A DNA stretch of 64,000 nucleotides from an uncultured Sulfolobales archaeon (GTDB taxonomy: Archaea > Thermoproteota > Thermoprotei_A > Sulfolobales > NBVN01), in contig CALEDH010000001.1 of NCBI GenBank assembly GCA_937949785.1, positions 62,001-126,000 of the forward strand. The letters are read 5' to 3'. Below the pieces are notes generated by a model, which saw only the letters and a list, made by a program, of their open reading frames with translations, was not told the DNA's origin and did no database searches. Both the position numbers and the translations under genes were made by a program. Positions 43,857-53,282 of the stretch are shown piece by piece; within the stretch, counting starts at the first letter, position 1, and every line of letters starts with the position of its first letter.

Positions 43857-44333
43857 GTGGTTAGAGGTCTGATCGTAGTAGCTAATAATGCTTTAAGCCC
43901 TCAAAAATTAATTGATGTTGCTAGAGTGGTCTATAACTTCGAATACCCCGACCTTATTAGCACTCTAGTCATAGCTAAGCCCTCAGGAAGTGCTGCACAG
44001 GTAGGTATTCCTGAAGTCAGTAAGTTAGCGTATAAGTTAGGTAGGTCCTTAATCATACTCCCCTCAATAAATGATGCTATAGAACTACTTAAGCCAAGCA
44101 AGGTATTCTTAATATGTAGGACTGATAACTCCCAACCGCTTGAAGTAACTGAGATACCGGATAACTCCATGTTAGTAGTTTCATGTAGTGATACCGGATT
44201 CACTAAAACCGAACTCTCCTTAGGAACTCATGTATTCCCGAAATACTTTAACTCTGGGGTAGGGCCTGCTGCTGAAACCGCGTTATCCCTATACATAATA
44301 GCTTTGAGGGGTTCTAAAAATCTAGGAAGTTAG
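43857..44333 (+). CDS. Conserved archaeal protein, annotated elsewhere as RecB-like/SpoU-like
   Basis: A 158-aa protein with an alternating alpha/beta pattern: VVANNALSPQKLIDVARVVYNF, IAKPSGSAAQVGIPEVSKLAYKLG, then DSMLVVSCSDTG-like strand and a C-terminal GVGPAAETALSLYIIAL. Crenarchaeal homologues carry either a RecB-family nuclease or a SPOUT methylase label; the GSAAQ.G.PE..K.AY..G signature and the C-terminal glycine-alanine helix fit a SPOUT-like knot better. I see no nuclease motif. It follows the C5 methyltransferase by 52 bp with its own GTG/TTG-type start after GTAGGGGTA. Confidence 0.5.
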   Translation: MVRGLIVVANNALSPQKLIDVARVVYNFEYPDLISTLVIAKPSGSAAQVGIPEVSKLAYKLGRSLIILPSINDAIELLKPSKVFLICRTDNSQPLEVTEIPDNSMLVVSCSDTGFTKTELSLGTHVFPKYFNSGVGPAAETALSLYIIALRGSKNLGS

Positions 44334-44353
44334 GTTCAGCTAAATAAGTTTAC

Positions 44354-45112
44354 TTAATCACCACCTCCCTCAGACTCGCTGCCTAAAGTCGTTGTACTAC
44401 GTCGTTGAAGAGTGTGGTATATCCCCTTAAACAATCTGTAAAGTACTCTACCCTCAGCCTTTGTAACCAATGCCTTACATAGCACATGTCTTAAAACTAC
44501 TTCAACATCTGATGCCTTTAAGCCCAGGACCGCTGCTACTTCTTTAGCGTAATCGATGATAAATTTTAAATACTCCTTACTGGTTAAACTTCCATATACG
44601 GACTGCTGCGGTATCCTCACTTTAAGTAATTCGTAGAGCACTATAGCGATAACATGGGATAGGTTGAAGACGTTGTAATCACTGCCAACATCTATAGTCA
44701 TAATTAAATCACACATCCCTAATTCACTCCTTGTTAATCCAACGCTTTCACGGCCGAAGACCAACGTTACTGAGCTATGGTTAGAGGCTATGCTGACCAT
44801 ATGTGTGAGGCTTATTGATTGGCGGATAACATCTGACTCTACATCATAGTGTGATGTAGTACATACGGAGAGCTCCGAGTCTTTAAGACACTCACTTAAT
44901 GAGTTCACCACCTTAACCTCCTTAGCTAGCTCCGACCCCCTAGCCGCGAAGCTTAAGACTTCCTCATCTAGGATGTCGAACCTAGGATTTACAACGCATA
45001 TGTCCTCTAAGTTGAAATTCTTAGCTAATCTTAGTATGAAGCCCATGTTTATCTTTCCTTCAGGTTCAACTAATACTAGCCTCAGCCTCATCTCACATAC
45101 CGGAGCTGACAA
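44354..45112 (-). CDS. trmJ: SpoU/TrmJ-type 2'-O-methyltransferase
   Basis: A 252-aa SPOUT enzyme with the TrmJ pattern: LVLVEPEGKINMGFILRLAKNF at the start, LSFAARGSELAKEV, VTLVFGRESVGLTRSELGMCD (the knot) and NVFNLSHVIAIVLYEL. It probably methylates the ribose at position 32 of tRNA. The C-terminal 80 residues form the dimerisation extension. It converges with the 43.9 kb gene and follows the DUF655 gene by 1 bp on the same strand. Confidence 0.88.
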   Translation of the reverse strand: MSAPVCEMRLRLVLVEPEGKINMGFILRLAKNFNLEDICVVNPRFDILDEEVLSFAARGSELAKEVKVVNSLSECLKDSELSVCTTSHYDVESDVIRQSISLTHMVSIASNHSSVTLVFGRESVGLTRSELGMCDLIMTIDVGSDYNVFNLSHVIAIVLYELLKVRIPQQSVYGSLTSKEYLKFIIDYAKEVAAVLGLKASDVEVVLRHVLCKALVTKAEGRVLYRLFKGIYHTLQRRSTTTLGSESEGGGD

Positions 45113-45113
45113 G

Positions 45114-45779
45114 CTATGTAATCAGAAATTTATCGTAAAGCCTTTTCAAGTAGTTTATATACGTAGTTCCAGTAGCTTGCGGAGGCTCTAAAAACATGTA
45201 GTACCTATCTAAGCCTTGAATTTCAATTAATATTCTATCAATGATCAACTTAGCAGGGTCTACTATTTTGGTACGCTGCTGAATCTCTTCAAATGATTCG
45301 AACGGTTTTTTCTTCCTCTCATCGAGTATTAACCACATAGATTTTTTCCCTATACCTGGCAGTAGCTCCAGCGAATGTAGTTTTAACGTGATAGGTTCTG
45401 CAATATTGAAGAACTCTACGAATATCCACTCCTTATCCATAACGATCTTCCTAATGGCTTCTGGTAAGTAGCCCCTAGCCACAGATGTTAAGTCGTTATA
45501 TACTACAGTACCTCCCCAGACATAGTCAACCTTATCCCTTAACTCCTTCTTAACGAAGCTTACCAAAACCCTCTCACCCTGAATTAAGTATACCTTAGGC
45601 TTCGGGTGGAACTCTATTAACGTAAAGTACTTATCACCTATCGCCTGTGCTAGAGGCTTAACCTTATGAGACGGATGGTGCATATCTATCGGATTACCAT
45701 TAGGTAGAAAATCAAGTACTATAGCGTAGTCCTCCTTAAACACCCTGCTATCGATGTTTCTACGCTTATGTGAGCTCAA
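45114..45779 (-). CDS. DUF655 nucleic-acid-binding protein
   Basis: A 221-aa protein of the archaeal DUF655 family. An OB-like N-terminus (EDYAIVLDFLPNGNPIDMHH, then PLAQAIGDKYFTLIEFHPKP) is followed by a helix-hairpin-helix (LELLPGIGKKSMWLILDERKK) and KPFESFEEIQQRTK. It is regularly found between rpoF and an rRNA/tRNA methylase gene in archaea and probably binds RNA. I chose the TTG at 45779, which follows a GGTG and fits homologues; a TTG at 45824 overlapping rpoF is the alternative. Confidence 0.88.
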   Translation of the reverse strand: MSSHKRRNIDSRVFKEDYAIVLDFLPNGNPIDMHHPSHKVKPLAQAIGDKYFTLIEFHPKPKVYLIQGERVLVSFVKKELRDKVDYVWGGTVVYNDLTSVARGYLPEAIRKIVMDKEWIFVEFFNIAEPITLKLHSLELLPGIGKKSMWLILDERKKKPFESFEEIQQRTKIVDPAKLIIDRILIEIQGLDRYYMFLEPPQATGTTYINYLKRLYDKFLIT

Positions 45780-45808
45780 AACATTAACACCAAACAAGTT
45801 TCTAAAGA

Positions 45809-46135
45809 CTAATACGAACAGCAACTACTTAAGACTTCTAAAACCTTATCCAGTTCTTCGTCCTTAAATGTCTTACCCTCGAAGTTAAGTAATAATTTTA
45901 TCTCATCTACGGATTTCGGGCAATTATTAACTAACATAACCGCTGTGATTTCCTTCAAACCTAATTTAATTAACCTATCAACTACTTCATCACCGTTAAC
46001 ACATCTAACCATTTTAGACGCGTATTCGTAAACCCTTGAAACCATATAATTAAATCCTTCTTCGGAATTCATTAAGTTCTTAAGCAACTTCATCACATCA
46101 GAATACGTCAAATGCCTATACGTCAATAACTCCAT
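45809..46135 (-). CDS. rpoF: RNA polymerase subunit Rpo4 (RpoF)
   Basis: A 108-aa helical protein that is the stalk subunit paired with Rpo7. The tail pattern, KEITAVMLVNNCPKSVDEIK followed by LLNFEGKTFKDEELDKVLEVL, is the HRDC-like domain of Rpo4. The order L21e-rpoF-DUF655 is a conserved archaeal cluster, which supports the call. It starts 13 bp after L21e. Confidence 0.92.
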   Translation of the reverse strand: MELLTYRHLTYSDVMKLLKNLMNSEEGFNYMVSRVYEYASKMVRCVNGDEVVDRLIKLGLKEITAVMLVNNCPKSVDEIKLLLNFEGKTFKDEELDKVLEVLSSCCSY

Positions 46136-46147
46136 GGTTAAACCCTG

Positions 46148-46450
46148 TTAGTGCTGTTTATGAGGTCTGAGGTGTTCAGGCATAACGTAAAGCAACTTCT
46201 TCTTACTCCCTAAGAGCATCTCGACGACGTATGCTCTACCACGCCTACCGGTAACAGTAGCTATTTTACCAAAGTACCTTCTATGAGGCATGCCCTCATA
46301 TATCGCCGGATTCGGCACTATGCTGACCTTATCGCCTACCTTATAGTCTAACATAAGCATACTTAGAGGTGGTACGGCGCCCCTCTTCCTCACATCCTTC
46401 CTTAACAGTTTTCTTGTCTTATGTCTGAAGCCCTGGGATGGTTTAACCAT
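46148..46450 (-). CDS. rpl21e: Ribosomal protein L21e
   Basis: A 100-aa ribosomal protein: VKPSQGFRHKTRKLLRKDVRKRG at the N-terminus, the SH3-like barrel around YKVGDKVSIVPNPAIYEGMPHRRYFGK and the conserved VTGRRGRAYVV. The ATG at 46450 is preceded by GGTGGC and gives the family's usual start. It is the first gene of the L21e-rpoF-DUF655-trmJ operon. Confidence 0.96.
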   Translation of the reverse strand: MVKPSQGFRHKTRKLLRKDVRKRGAVPPLSMLMLDYKVGDKVSIVPNPAIYEGMPHRRYFGKIATVTGRRGRAYVVEMLLGSKKKLLYVMPEHLRPHKQH

Positions 46451-46808
46451 TACCGCCACCAACTACCCAACTATTTATACATTTAAAACTTATATAGATT
46501 CCTACACAGTTGTTAAGTAGTTAGTTTTTATGTTTATCCGTTCTACCTAAGTTTAAAGCTTTATAGGAGTTTTCACTGCCAGCAGTAGGAAGTAAGCGTT
46601 AAGTGTTTATGGTTAATTCTAAGTTAATAGGGTATTTACCGCCTAGACGTATCCGCAGATATGTTTGTTCAGCTTATTCAACTCGCTAAACATCGGATTA
46701 CACCCTATATAGCGGTATGTACGAACATCTGTAAGCGTTTGGATGAATGTGATTGGTGAGTCCTAATTCGTTGGATTCGCCCTGCGGTGTAGGCCCTCAC
46801 CCGATGGA

Positions 46809-46916
46809 GGTCCGACAGCGTTAGGTCCTATTGAACTTCAAGCCCTGTGGGTGAAGCCTATGAACTCGCAGGTAGGGCTAGCCCGCTGCAGAACGCCGAT
46901 ACTTACAAACATCACT
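46809..46916 (+). repeat. TnpB right-end repeat, copy B
   Basis: 108 bp matching the reverse complement of 35012-35119 at 107 positions; the single difference is a G/A within TGAACTC(G/A)CAGG. No TnpB coding sequence precedes it, so this copy is a solo right end or part of a miniature non-autonomous element. Confidence 0.85.
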
Positions 46917-47092
46917 GAAGCACCTTTAATCAGTTTGAAACGTCTTCTGCCTTACGTAGATCTATTTAGCTTACTTCAATGTGGTTAAACTTACTTAAGC
47001 CATACCCGGTGCGTAGGTGGGCCTAAGTCACTGTTAGCTGATGAAGCACCCCTACATATCCCGGTGAAAGCACTTTATAAGGAGGTCCTAAC

Positions 47093-47152
47093 ATGACGGA
47101 GGTTGACATAGCCGGAACAGAAAACCAACTCACCAACATCATTAATAAGTGA
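47093..47152 (+). CDS. Very short open frame with strong SD
   Basis: Nineteen codons (MTEVDIAGTENQLTNIINK) preceded by AAGGAGGTCC at ideal distance. It matches nothing I know. It may be a vestige of a mobile-element gene or a chance frame; only the SD makes it worth listing. Confidence 0.25.
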   Translation: MTEVDIAGTENQLTNIINK

Positions 47153-47220
47153 TTAGGAGTTGGTAGGAATGCCGTTATGACTTAAATCTTAAAAGCTTAT
47201 ACCGTATAGTGCGTGACTTA

Positions 47221-48504
47221 TTAGTAACTTATGTCAATCACATCTACTTCTAATAGATCTAACTCGGAGTTTAACACCTCCGCCATATTGGGGAAGGTTC
47301 TACCACCATCCCCATGTACTAATTCCTTAACGTATAAACTGCTATCGCATTTCACTAAAATTTCTAGGAGGTATTCGTTGACCGCCATCACCTTAATATC
47401 GTAAACCCTCCCTACGTGGGTTAAGTCTTTCCTCCTCTTTAAAATCCTTGTAGGGGTCCTCTGCCTTACCGCCCTATTTGAGAACTCACGTATCAGTAGC
47501 TCTGCTGAATCACTGCTTAAAGGTTTTTTAGAAAGGACTAACAACCTATAGACCTTCGAAGACCTCCTAGACTTAATGTCAATTAAGTGTTTATGTTCTA
47601 TATACCTGTCAAAGAACGTTAGTATTAAATCACTATGTACTACGTTCTTAGCAATATCTTCAACACTTACTGTTTTATCCTTAACGCCCTTCAACTCTAT
47701 TACTAGTGGTCTACCATTACCTAATACCCTGACATCTACGTCTTCACGTCCAACGGCATGGAGTTGCAGCTTCTCAGCATTAAATGACTTAGTTATAGGT
47801 TCAACCACATCCTCCACAGCCAGGGGGTACTTCCTAAAACCGTTTTTAGAGACCCACCGCACCTGTGAGATGTTCCTACCCAGCTTAACATACCTACATA
47901 GGATGTAGGTAGGTGTTGTGGTGACCTTCACATTCAACGTGTCTAAGTCTACTAGGACTAACGCATCGGGATGTTTAAACTCCGGTTCAATATCTAGTAA
48001 GGCTTTAACCTTCTTACCTAACTCTCTCTTCAACTCCCTTCGAATACTTTCCCAGGAATCTAAGTTGAGCTCAGATACGATCTCAAGTTCCCTCCTCTCG
48101 ATTTCAGACCCCTTACGTATGCTGATTATGAAAGTCCTGACCTTAAACTTACTTAGCTCTGAGACCATATCTTGTACGAGTTTACTAATAACATACTCAA
48201 TGGTATTTGAACATACGTAACATTTCTTCTCATTCGGTGTGGAACCCAGGTACTTACTGATGAGCTGAGGCATAACCCCTACGTTTTCAGAAATACCTTT
48301 CAATAGGCTTAGGTTTCTAACATCATTAATGATTAACCTATGTAGTTCCATTAGAAGTAAGGTCTTTATAGCGTTCCCTCTAGCAATATTACTTAAGCTT
48401 AGGCCGTACTTCGCAAATAACCTACCTAAACATCTACTGCATAGGGGGTACTTACTCAGTATTTCAGCTGATTTAGAAATTATGTTACCGCTTAATGAAC
48501 TCAT
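47221..48504 (-). CDS. pus10: tRNA pseudouridine synthase Pus10
   Basis: A 427-aa Pus10 making pseudouridine 54/55 in archaeal tRNA. The N-terminus has a zinc site with CSRCLGRLFA and CYVCSNT and a THUMP-like domain. The catalytic loop is HAVGREDVDVRVLGNGRPLV (Asp in GRED), and the C-terminal motif GDGGRTFPNMAEVL is conserved. Its ATG overlaps the srp54 stop by 4 bp, so srp54-pus10 are coupled. Confidence 0.95.
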   Translation of the reverse strand: MSSLSGNIISKSAEILSKYPLCSRCLGRLFAKYGLSLSNIARGNAIKTLLLMELHRLIINDVRNLSLLKGISENVGVMPQLISKYLGSTPNEKKCYVCSNTIEYVISKLVQDMVSELSKFKVRTFIISIRKGSEIERRELEIVSELNLDSWESIRRELKRELGKKVKALLDIEPEFKHPDALVLVDLDTLNVKVTTTPTYILCRYVKLGRNISQVRWVSKNGFRKYPLAVEDVVEPITKSFNAEKLQLHAVGREDVDVRVLGNGRPLVIELKGVKDKTVSVEDIAKNVVHSDLILTFFDRYIEHKHLIDIKSRRSSKVYRLLVLSKKPLSSDSAELLIREFSNRAVRQRTPTRILKRRKDLTHVGRVYDIKVMAVNEYLLEILVKCDSSLYVKELVHGDGGRTFPNMAEVLNSELDLLEVDVIDISY

Positions 48505-49856
48505 ATCTTTAATCCTTCAGCCCCTAACTTACTTAAGAGACCTTTCTTCCTCCTCAAACCTTTAATTAAATGTTTTAACTGCTCATAATACCTTATAAGT
48601 TCCTCTACATCGCTTACTGAGGTTCCAGAACCCATCGCTATCCTCCTCATCCTCCTTCTATCAATTATTGAAGGATTATCCAATTCCTCATACGTCATAG
48701 ATTCAATTATGTTGATCCACTTCTTAATCTTACCTTCAGAGAGCTTTATCTGCTCATCTGAGAGTACGGGCATAAGTGGGAAACCAGGTATCATCTCTAA
48801 AACCTTCCTTAAAGGCCCTAACTTCCTTAAAGATTGTAGTTGTAGGTAAACATCTCTTAAGCTTATCTTACCAGTAGTTACCATCTTCTCAATACGTTTC
48901 TCAACCTCCCTACTCTCCTCTAACGCTTCAAACTTCTTTAGCAGTGACTCAAGGTCCCCTAAACCCAACAACTTACCTACAAATTTCTTAGGGTTGAAGA
49001 CCTCAATATCCTCTAACTTCTCACCATCGCATACAAACTTTATTCTCGCCCCAGTAGCTACTACTGCAGAGATTGCACCGCCACCCTTAGCAGTACCATC
49101 TAACTTAGTTATTATTATAGAACCTATTGGTGTGTATTCATGGAACTTCCTAGCTAGGTCATAAGCTTTCTGCCCGATATACGAATCTATAACTAGTAAA
49201 ACTTCGTCAGGCGCTATAGCCTTAGATAATTCCCTCATCTCCTCAAGTAATTTTTCCTCGCTACCATAACCATGTCTACCGGCAGTATCTACAATAATTA
49301 CGTTACATTTAAAATTATTGATGAGCTTAACGCTCCCCTCCTTAGCAATAATAACCGGGTTACTAGCAGTCTTATCCCCGTAGAAGGGGATGCCTATGGA
49401 GTCCCCTATCTGCAGTAATTGTTCGTAGGCAGCAGGTCTGTAAGTATCTGTGGTTATTAACCCTGGCCTATAGCCCAGTCTCTTATAGTAGAGAGCTAAC
49501 TTACCTGCCGTAGTGGTCTTACCGGAACCTTGAATACCTACCAGCATAATAGTGTAGGGAAGTTTACCTATAGTTGTTTGAGCTTCCTCACCCCCAAATA
49601 ACTCAACGAACTTATCGTAAACTATCTTAATAAACCACTCACGCCTTAACACACCAGGCGGTGGCTCAGACTTTAACGCCTCATCACGGATCTTCTTAGT
49701 AAACTCAAAGACTACTTTAACGTTTAAGTCAGCCTTAATTAAAATTTTCTGAAGTTCTCTAATAAAATCATCAACGCTTTTCTCGTATGACTCACTACCC
49801 TTTAAGAACGAAGTAACTAAAGTTTTTACAGCTTCTAAACCCTTCATCAAATTCAC
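48501..49856 (-). CDS. srp54: Signal recognition particle GTPase SRP54
   Basis: A 451-aa SRP54: N-domain helices, G-domain with [51 protein letters not shown], then the M-domain, with the methionine-bearing [15 protein letters not shown] region and [22 protein letters not shown], that binds 7S RNA and signal peptides. Both ends overlap neighbours by ATGA (aIF5A upstream, pus10 downstream). Confidence 0.97.
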   Translation of the reverse strand: MNLMKGLEAVKTLVTSFLKGSESYEKSVDDFIRELQKILIKADLNVKVVFEFTKKIRDEALKSEPPPGVLRREWFIKIVYDKFVELFGGEEAQTTIGKLPYTIMLVGIQGSGKTTTAGKLALYYKRLGYRPGLITTDTYRPAAYEQLLQIGDSIGIPFYGDKTASNPVIIAKEGSVKLINNFKCNVIIVDTAGRHGYGSEEKLLEEMRELSKAIAPDEVLLVIDSYIGQKAYDLARKFHEYTPIGSIIITKLDGTAKGGGAISAVVATGARIKFVCDGEKLEDIEVFNPKKFVGKLLGLGDLESLLKKFEALEESREVEKRIEKMVTTGKISLRDVYLQLQSLRKLGPLRKVLEMIPGFPLMPVLSDEQIKLSEGKIKKWINIIESMTYEELDNPSIIDRRRMRRIAMGSGTSVSDVEELIRYYEQLKHLIKGLRRKKGLLSKLGAEGLKI

Positions 49857-50245
49857 TTAGTTCTCACTATTTTCCTCCTACCCATGATCTCCCAGTACTC
49901 AACCTCAACTCCAGGTACTAACTTACCTGCTAGATCACCTGAAGGTAATTCGGTTTCGAACGTTTCATAACTCTCTAAATCCATTAACTGTATGGTACTA
50001 CCTGTAATTGCGATGACTTGAGCCGACCTCTTATCAATCATAGGTACCTCAACTCTCTGGTCTACTGGGGCGATTACGGTCTTCTTATCACCTGTGAATA
50101 TACCTATAGCTACTACATGTGCTTTAGCACTTCCATGCTTACCGGTCTTAGCCCTACTTATCTCTACTATACGGCAAGGCTCACCATCTACCACTATAAA
50201 GCTCCCCTCACGTAACTCACCCAATTCAGCATATGTAGTACTCAT
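49853..50245 (-). CDS. Translation factor aIF5A
   Basis: A 130-aa aIF5A. The hypusine loop is [20 protein letters not shown], with the modified lysine in GKHG, followed by the OB-fold C-domain ([19 protein letters not shown]). It rescues stalled peptide bond formation. It heads an aIF5A-srp54-pus10 operon joined by ATGA overlaps. Deoxyhypusine synthase is not in this window. Confidence 0.96.
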   Translation of the reverse strand: MSTTYAELGELREGSFIVVDGEPCRIVEISRAKTGKHGSAKAHVVAIGIFTGDKKTVIAPVDQRVEVPMIDKRSAQVIAITGSTIQLMDLESYETFETELPSGDLAGKLVPGVEVEYWEIMGRRKIVRTK

Positions 50246-51026
50246 ACACCATACCTCACTACTATTATCTAGAAGATTTTTAAAGTTCTTTCACAGATAT
50301 TCCCCTAACTAAGATTCTCTAAAATAAGAATCATGCTATAATCGCTAAAATCCTAAATAAAAGTTCTAAACCATCTCTAACACACCGAGCCGGAGTTAAA
50401 AGAATGATAACATACTATAATGCCAGCAGAGGGAGTTTGGTCCCAGCTCAGCTCGGTGAACATGTTGATAAAGGTTAGAGAGGATGAAATCTACGAAGAA
50501 AAGGAGAAGATTGTTCAAACCTTCTCAAAAATCATTTAATTCATAGACCGAGATATCTGCTTCCACAACAGTAACACCATTTTTAGAGTGCGTAGTCAAC
50601 CCAATTAAACCGGTAAACAGTCGACGATTATTAATGCTAGGGAATCATGTAAGGCATTAAATCCGTCTATTGTAAAACTATTGACTGTGATATATAGGGA
50701 CCGATGGAATAAAGGGCTTCTCCAGAATAGCAATTCCAAAGGCGCTGCTAAAAACACGTACCTGCACTTCACCTACAACTACGGCACAAAACGGTTACGA
50801 TTAATGAACTCACATCATACTAGAACTCCAACCAATCATATTTCCACCCCTCTTCACGTTCTCTCCATATCTGCCTTTATCTCTATGAAGATAGCACGGA
50901 AGAGAAAGGCCTAACCCTTCCAAAGCATTTTTCCCTAAATCCAACTAAACATTTAAAACAACACTTCCTAATCGAATATGCTCTCTTAATGCCCCTTAAT
51001 AGGGATAACTCTCTCAACGAGTTTTA
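50246..51026. other. Gene-poor stretch at island edge
   Basis: About 780 bp between the aIF5A operon and the phosphate locus. I see the aIF5A promoter at its left end and otherwise no gene I trust. A 77-aa open frame (50681-50914) has YRDRWNKGLLQNSN, faintly like a DDE transposase signature, but nothing more. Composition shifts from here on. Confidence 0.4.
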
Positions 51027-52070
51027 TCAGGTTATGATTATCTGGTCTACGTTTAGGTTTAGGACGATTTCTGCGATGTCGCTTGCATATTCTGCTGTTC
51101 TTCTGATGCTTTCTATTATCATTCTCGTAAAGGGGATATCTACTTGCTTGGTCTTAGTTTGAATTTCCTTTATTACCTCGTTTTCGAGGTATTGTATTGT
51201 TTTTGCTTTTGAAATTACTTGATCAGCTAATATGTAGTCTTTTCTGAATAGGGATTTTATGGCGTCTTCGAATGCCGTTTTAGCGAAGACGCTCATTTCA
51301 AAGATTTTTCGGAAGGTAGTCTCGTCTGGTCTTTCTTCAAGTGCTAGAACGTATTCGGCGATTTTTGCCGCATGGTCAGCTATTCTCTCAACAAACTTTA
51401 CGATTACCCTATATCCTAAGCAGTCCCGCGGATTGGAAAACCCTACGTCTTTGAGGATCTTCTCGTTTTGAATGGCTGCTTTAAGTTGTCGTATTATGTA
51501 AAGACTGAAGCGGTCAACTTCGTCGTCAAGTTGTATTACCTCTTTAGCTAGTTTTCTATTTAGTTCCTTTAATGCTTGCATTGCGTCGTCGTGCATTGAT
51601 GCGGTTATGAGACACATACGTCTTAAGGCGTTTTCAACCGATAGCTCTGGATAGCTCAGCAATGTTTGCAGTCTGATCTCGTTTGAGGTTTCCGATATGA
51701 TTTCAGTCCCCACAAGTTTTTTCCTCGCCAACTCTTTTACAGCGTTTCTTTGCAAGGCGCTTATACGCTCATCCTTCGCCCTTACGATGATGAAGTTATA
51801 TCCCACTAAATACAGAGAAATTATTTTTCTTATTATCGTATCAGGTCCGTCCATGTTTGAAATTATTATCGTTGCTTCAATCGGTTGAGCTGGTTGTTTA
51901 ACCATCTCCTTGGGAATTAAAACTAACGAGTTGTTTTGTTTAAACACTATTACTTGACTTCCTGCTCTTAACCCCAGCGCAGTTACCCATTTCTTTGGAA
52001 GCGAGACAATGAAGGTAGATTTTCCAGTAAACTGAATTTTCCTTACTTCCCCGTCCGGCTGTTCTATCAT
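51027..52070 (-). CDS. AbrB-PhoU family phosphate regulator
   Basis: A 347-aa protein with an N-terminal AbrB/SpoVT-type swapped-hairpin DNA-binding domain (VRKIQFTGKSTFIVSLPKKWV) followed by two PhoU-like three-helix repeats (each with the (I/A)ExxxDxxxR-like acidic helix pattern, e.g. QLDDEVDRFSLYIIRQL and FVERIADHAAKIAEYVLAL). Such fusions are likely regulators or Pst-associated switches in archaea. It is divergently transcribed from pstS across an 81-bp promoter region with direct repeats and probably controls it. The SD-like GAGGT precedes the ATG. Confidence 0.85.
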   Translation of the reverse strand: MIEQPDGEVRKIQFTGKSTFIVSLPKKWVTALGLRAGSQVIVFKQNNSLVLIPKEMVKQPAQPIEATIIISNMDGPDTIIRKIISLYLVGYNFIIVRAKDERISALQRNAVKELARKKLVGTEIISETSNEIRLQTLLSYPELSVENALRRMCLITASMHDDAMQALKELNRKLAKEVIQLDDEVDRFSLYIIRQLKAAIQNEKILKDVGFSNPRDCLGYRVIVKFVERIADHAAKIAEYVLALEERPDETTFRKIFEMSVFAKTAFEDAIKSLFRKDYILADQVISKAKTIQYLENEVIKEIQTKTKQVDIPFTRMIIESIRRTAEYASDIAEIVLNLNVDQIIIT

Positions 52071-52151
52071 GTTTAAACCTCTATATAGTTTACTTTTCCA
52101 CTATATTGTTTATTAGGACAAGGTATATAAATTTTTCCAGTTCTATATAAA
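52071..52151. promoter_or_regulatory. Divergent phosphate-locus promoter with direct repeats
   Basis: CTATATAGTTTA (52081-52092) and CTATATTGTTTA (52101-52112) are 11/12 identical direct repeats with a 20-bp period. The TATA box GGTATATAAA (52122-52131) lies 21-29 bp before the pstS ATG, implying a leaderless mRNA, while the reverse element AACAATATAG serves the minus-strand gene. The repeats probably bind a regulator such as the AbrB-PhoU protein. Confidence 0.6.
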
Positions 52152-53273
52152 ATGAAGGTAAGCAATATGAGAACCATGTATAAAATTGCCATTCCAATAG
52201 TCGTAGTCGCTGTAGTTGCGGTAAGCGTGTTTGCTTATCAAAATTCGTTGCCGATGAGAACAATAACGTTAAATGGTGCTGGTGCAACATTTCCATTTCC
52301 ACTGATCGATAAGTGGGCTGCTGAGTACCATAAGATTAGGCCTAACATCCAAATTAACTATCAATCAATCGGAAGCGGTGGAGGTATTCAACAGCACATC
52401 GAAAAGACTGTACATTTTGCAGCTAGCGAAGCCCCGCTAACAGAAGCACAAGCTGGAAAAATACCTAAAACGTTGCACATACCTATAACCATAGGTGGTG
52501 TTGTCCCAATATACAATATTCCAGGCATACAAAAAGGGCTAAAGTTTACTGGAGAGGTGTTAGCGGACATCTATCTCGGAAAAATCACAAAGTGGAATGA
52601 CCCTAAGCTCATTGCATTAAATCCAGGCATCAGTCTTCCAGACCAGCAGATTATCGTGGCACGCAGATCTGATGGAAGTGGAACAACTTTTGTTTGGACA
52701 AGCTACTTATCAAACGTCAGCCCAGAATGGAACGCAACTGTTGGAAGGGGGACTTCGGTAAACTGGCCTGTCGGCTTAGGAGGGAAGGGGAATGAGGGAG
52801 TCACCGCCTTAGTCCAGCAAAATCCCTACTCAATCGGATACGTGGAATTCGCCTATGCAAAGAAGAACAATTTAGCGTATGGCTACGTGCAAAACGCTGC
52901 TGGCGAATTCATAGAACCGAGCATCGAATCTTTTGCTAAAGCCGCGGACTACGCTGTAGTTACCTTGCCAAGAGGAGATGAAAGCTGGTCGAGGGTTTCA
53001 ATAGTTAACAGTTTAACCGACAACAAGCAAGCGAAAGGTGCCTATCCGATAACAAGCTTCTCTTACATCCTAGTATATAAGGAGTTGAATGTTCTACCAA
53101 ACATTGATGAAGTAACTGCGAAGGCATTGGTAGAGTTCCTATGGTGGGCAATACATGACGGACAAAACTACGCGTCTGACTTATACTACGTTCCTTTACC
53201 ACCAAGCATCATCAAACATAATGAAGAGACTATCAGAATGATAACCTACAACGGACAACAATTGCTTAAGTAG
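52152..53273 (+). CDS. pstS: Phosphate ABC transporter, binding protein PstS
   Basis: A 373-aa PstS. After an N-terminal membrane anchor/signal (MYKIAIPIVVVAVVAVSVFA) comes the mature domain with LNGAGATFPFPLIDKW, INYQSIGSGGGIQQH, ADIYLGKITKWNDP and IVARRSDGSGTTFVWTSYLS, the phosphate contact segments of the family. It captures phosphate outside the membrane and hands it to PstCA. Gene order pstS-C-A-B-phoU is complete. No lipobox cysteine is visible. Confidence 0.96.
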   Translation: MKVSNMRTMYKIAIPIVVVAVVAVSVFAYQNSLPMRTITLNGAGATFPFPLIDKWAAEYHKIRPNIQINYQSIGSGGGIQQHIEKTVHFAASEAPLTEAQAGKIPKTLHIPITIGGVVPIYNIPGIQKGLKFTGEVLADIYLGKITKWNDPKLIALNPGISLPDQQIIVARRSDGSGTTFVWTSYLSNVSPEWNATVGRGTSVNWPVGLGGKGNEGVTALVQQNPYSIGYVEFAYAKKNNLAYGYVQNAAGEFIEPSIESFAKAADYAVVTLPRGDESWSRVSIVNSLTDNKQAKGAYPITSFSYILVYKELNVLPNIDEVTAKALVEFLWWAIHDGQNYASDLYYVPLPPSIIKHNEETIRMITYNGQQLLK

Positions 53274-53282
53274 TGAAGAAAT

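Larger units (their letters stand above)
46463..47220. other. Insertion-sequence-derived gap
   Basis: A 758-bp gap without a normal gene. It holds the second copy of the TnpB right-end repeat (46809-46916), an upstream part with a long-stem segment GGTGAG...CTCACC (46756-46805 region) that could be the left part of a TnpB-less miniature element, a downstream block with GCTGATGAAGC (47036 region) similar to other right ends in this window, and a 19-codon frame with a strong SD at 47093-47152. The L21e promoter is at its left edge. Confidence 0.55.

Noticed and set aside
50681-50914. 77-aa frame with YRDRW, possible IS4-type transposase remnant
   Set aside because: The similarity is a few residues only; no DDE catalytic context, terminal repeats or second fragment.
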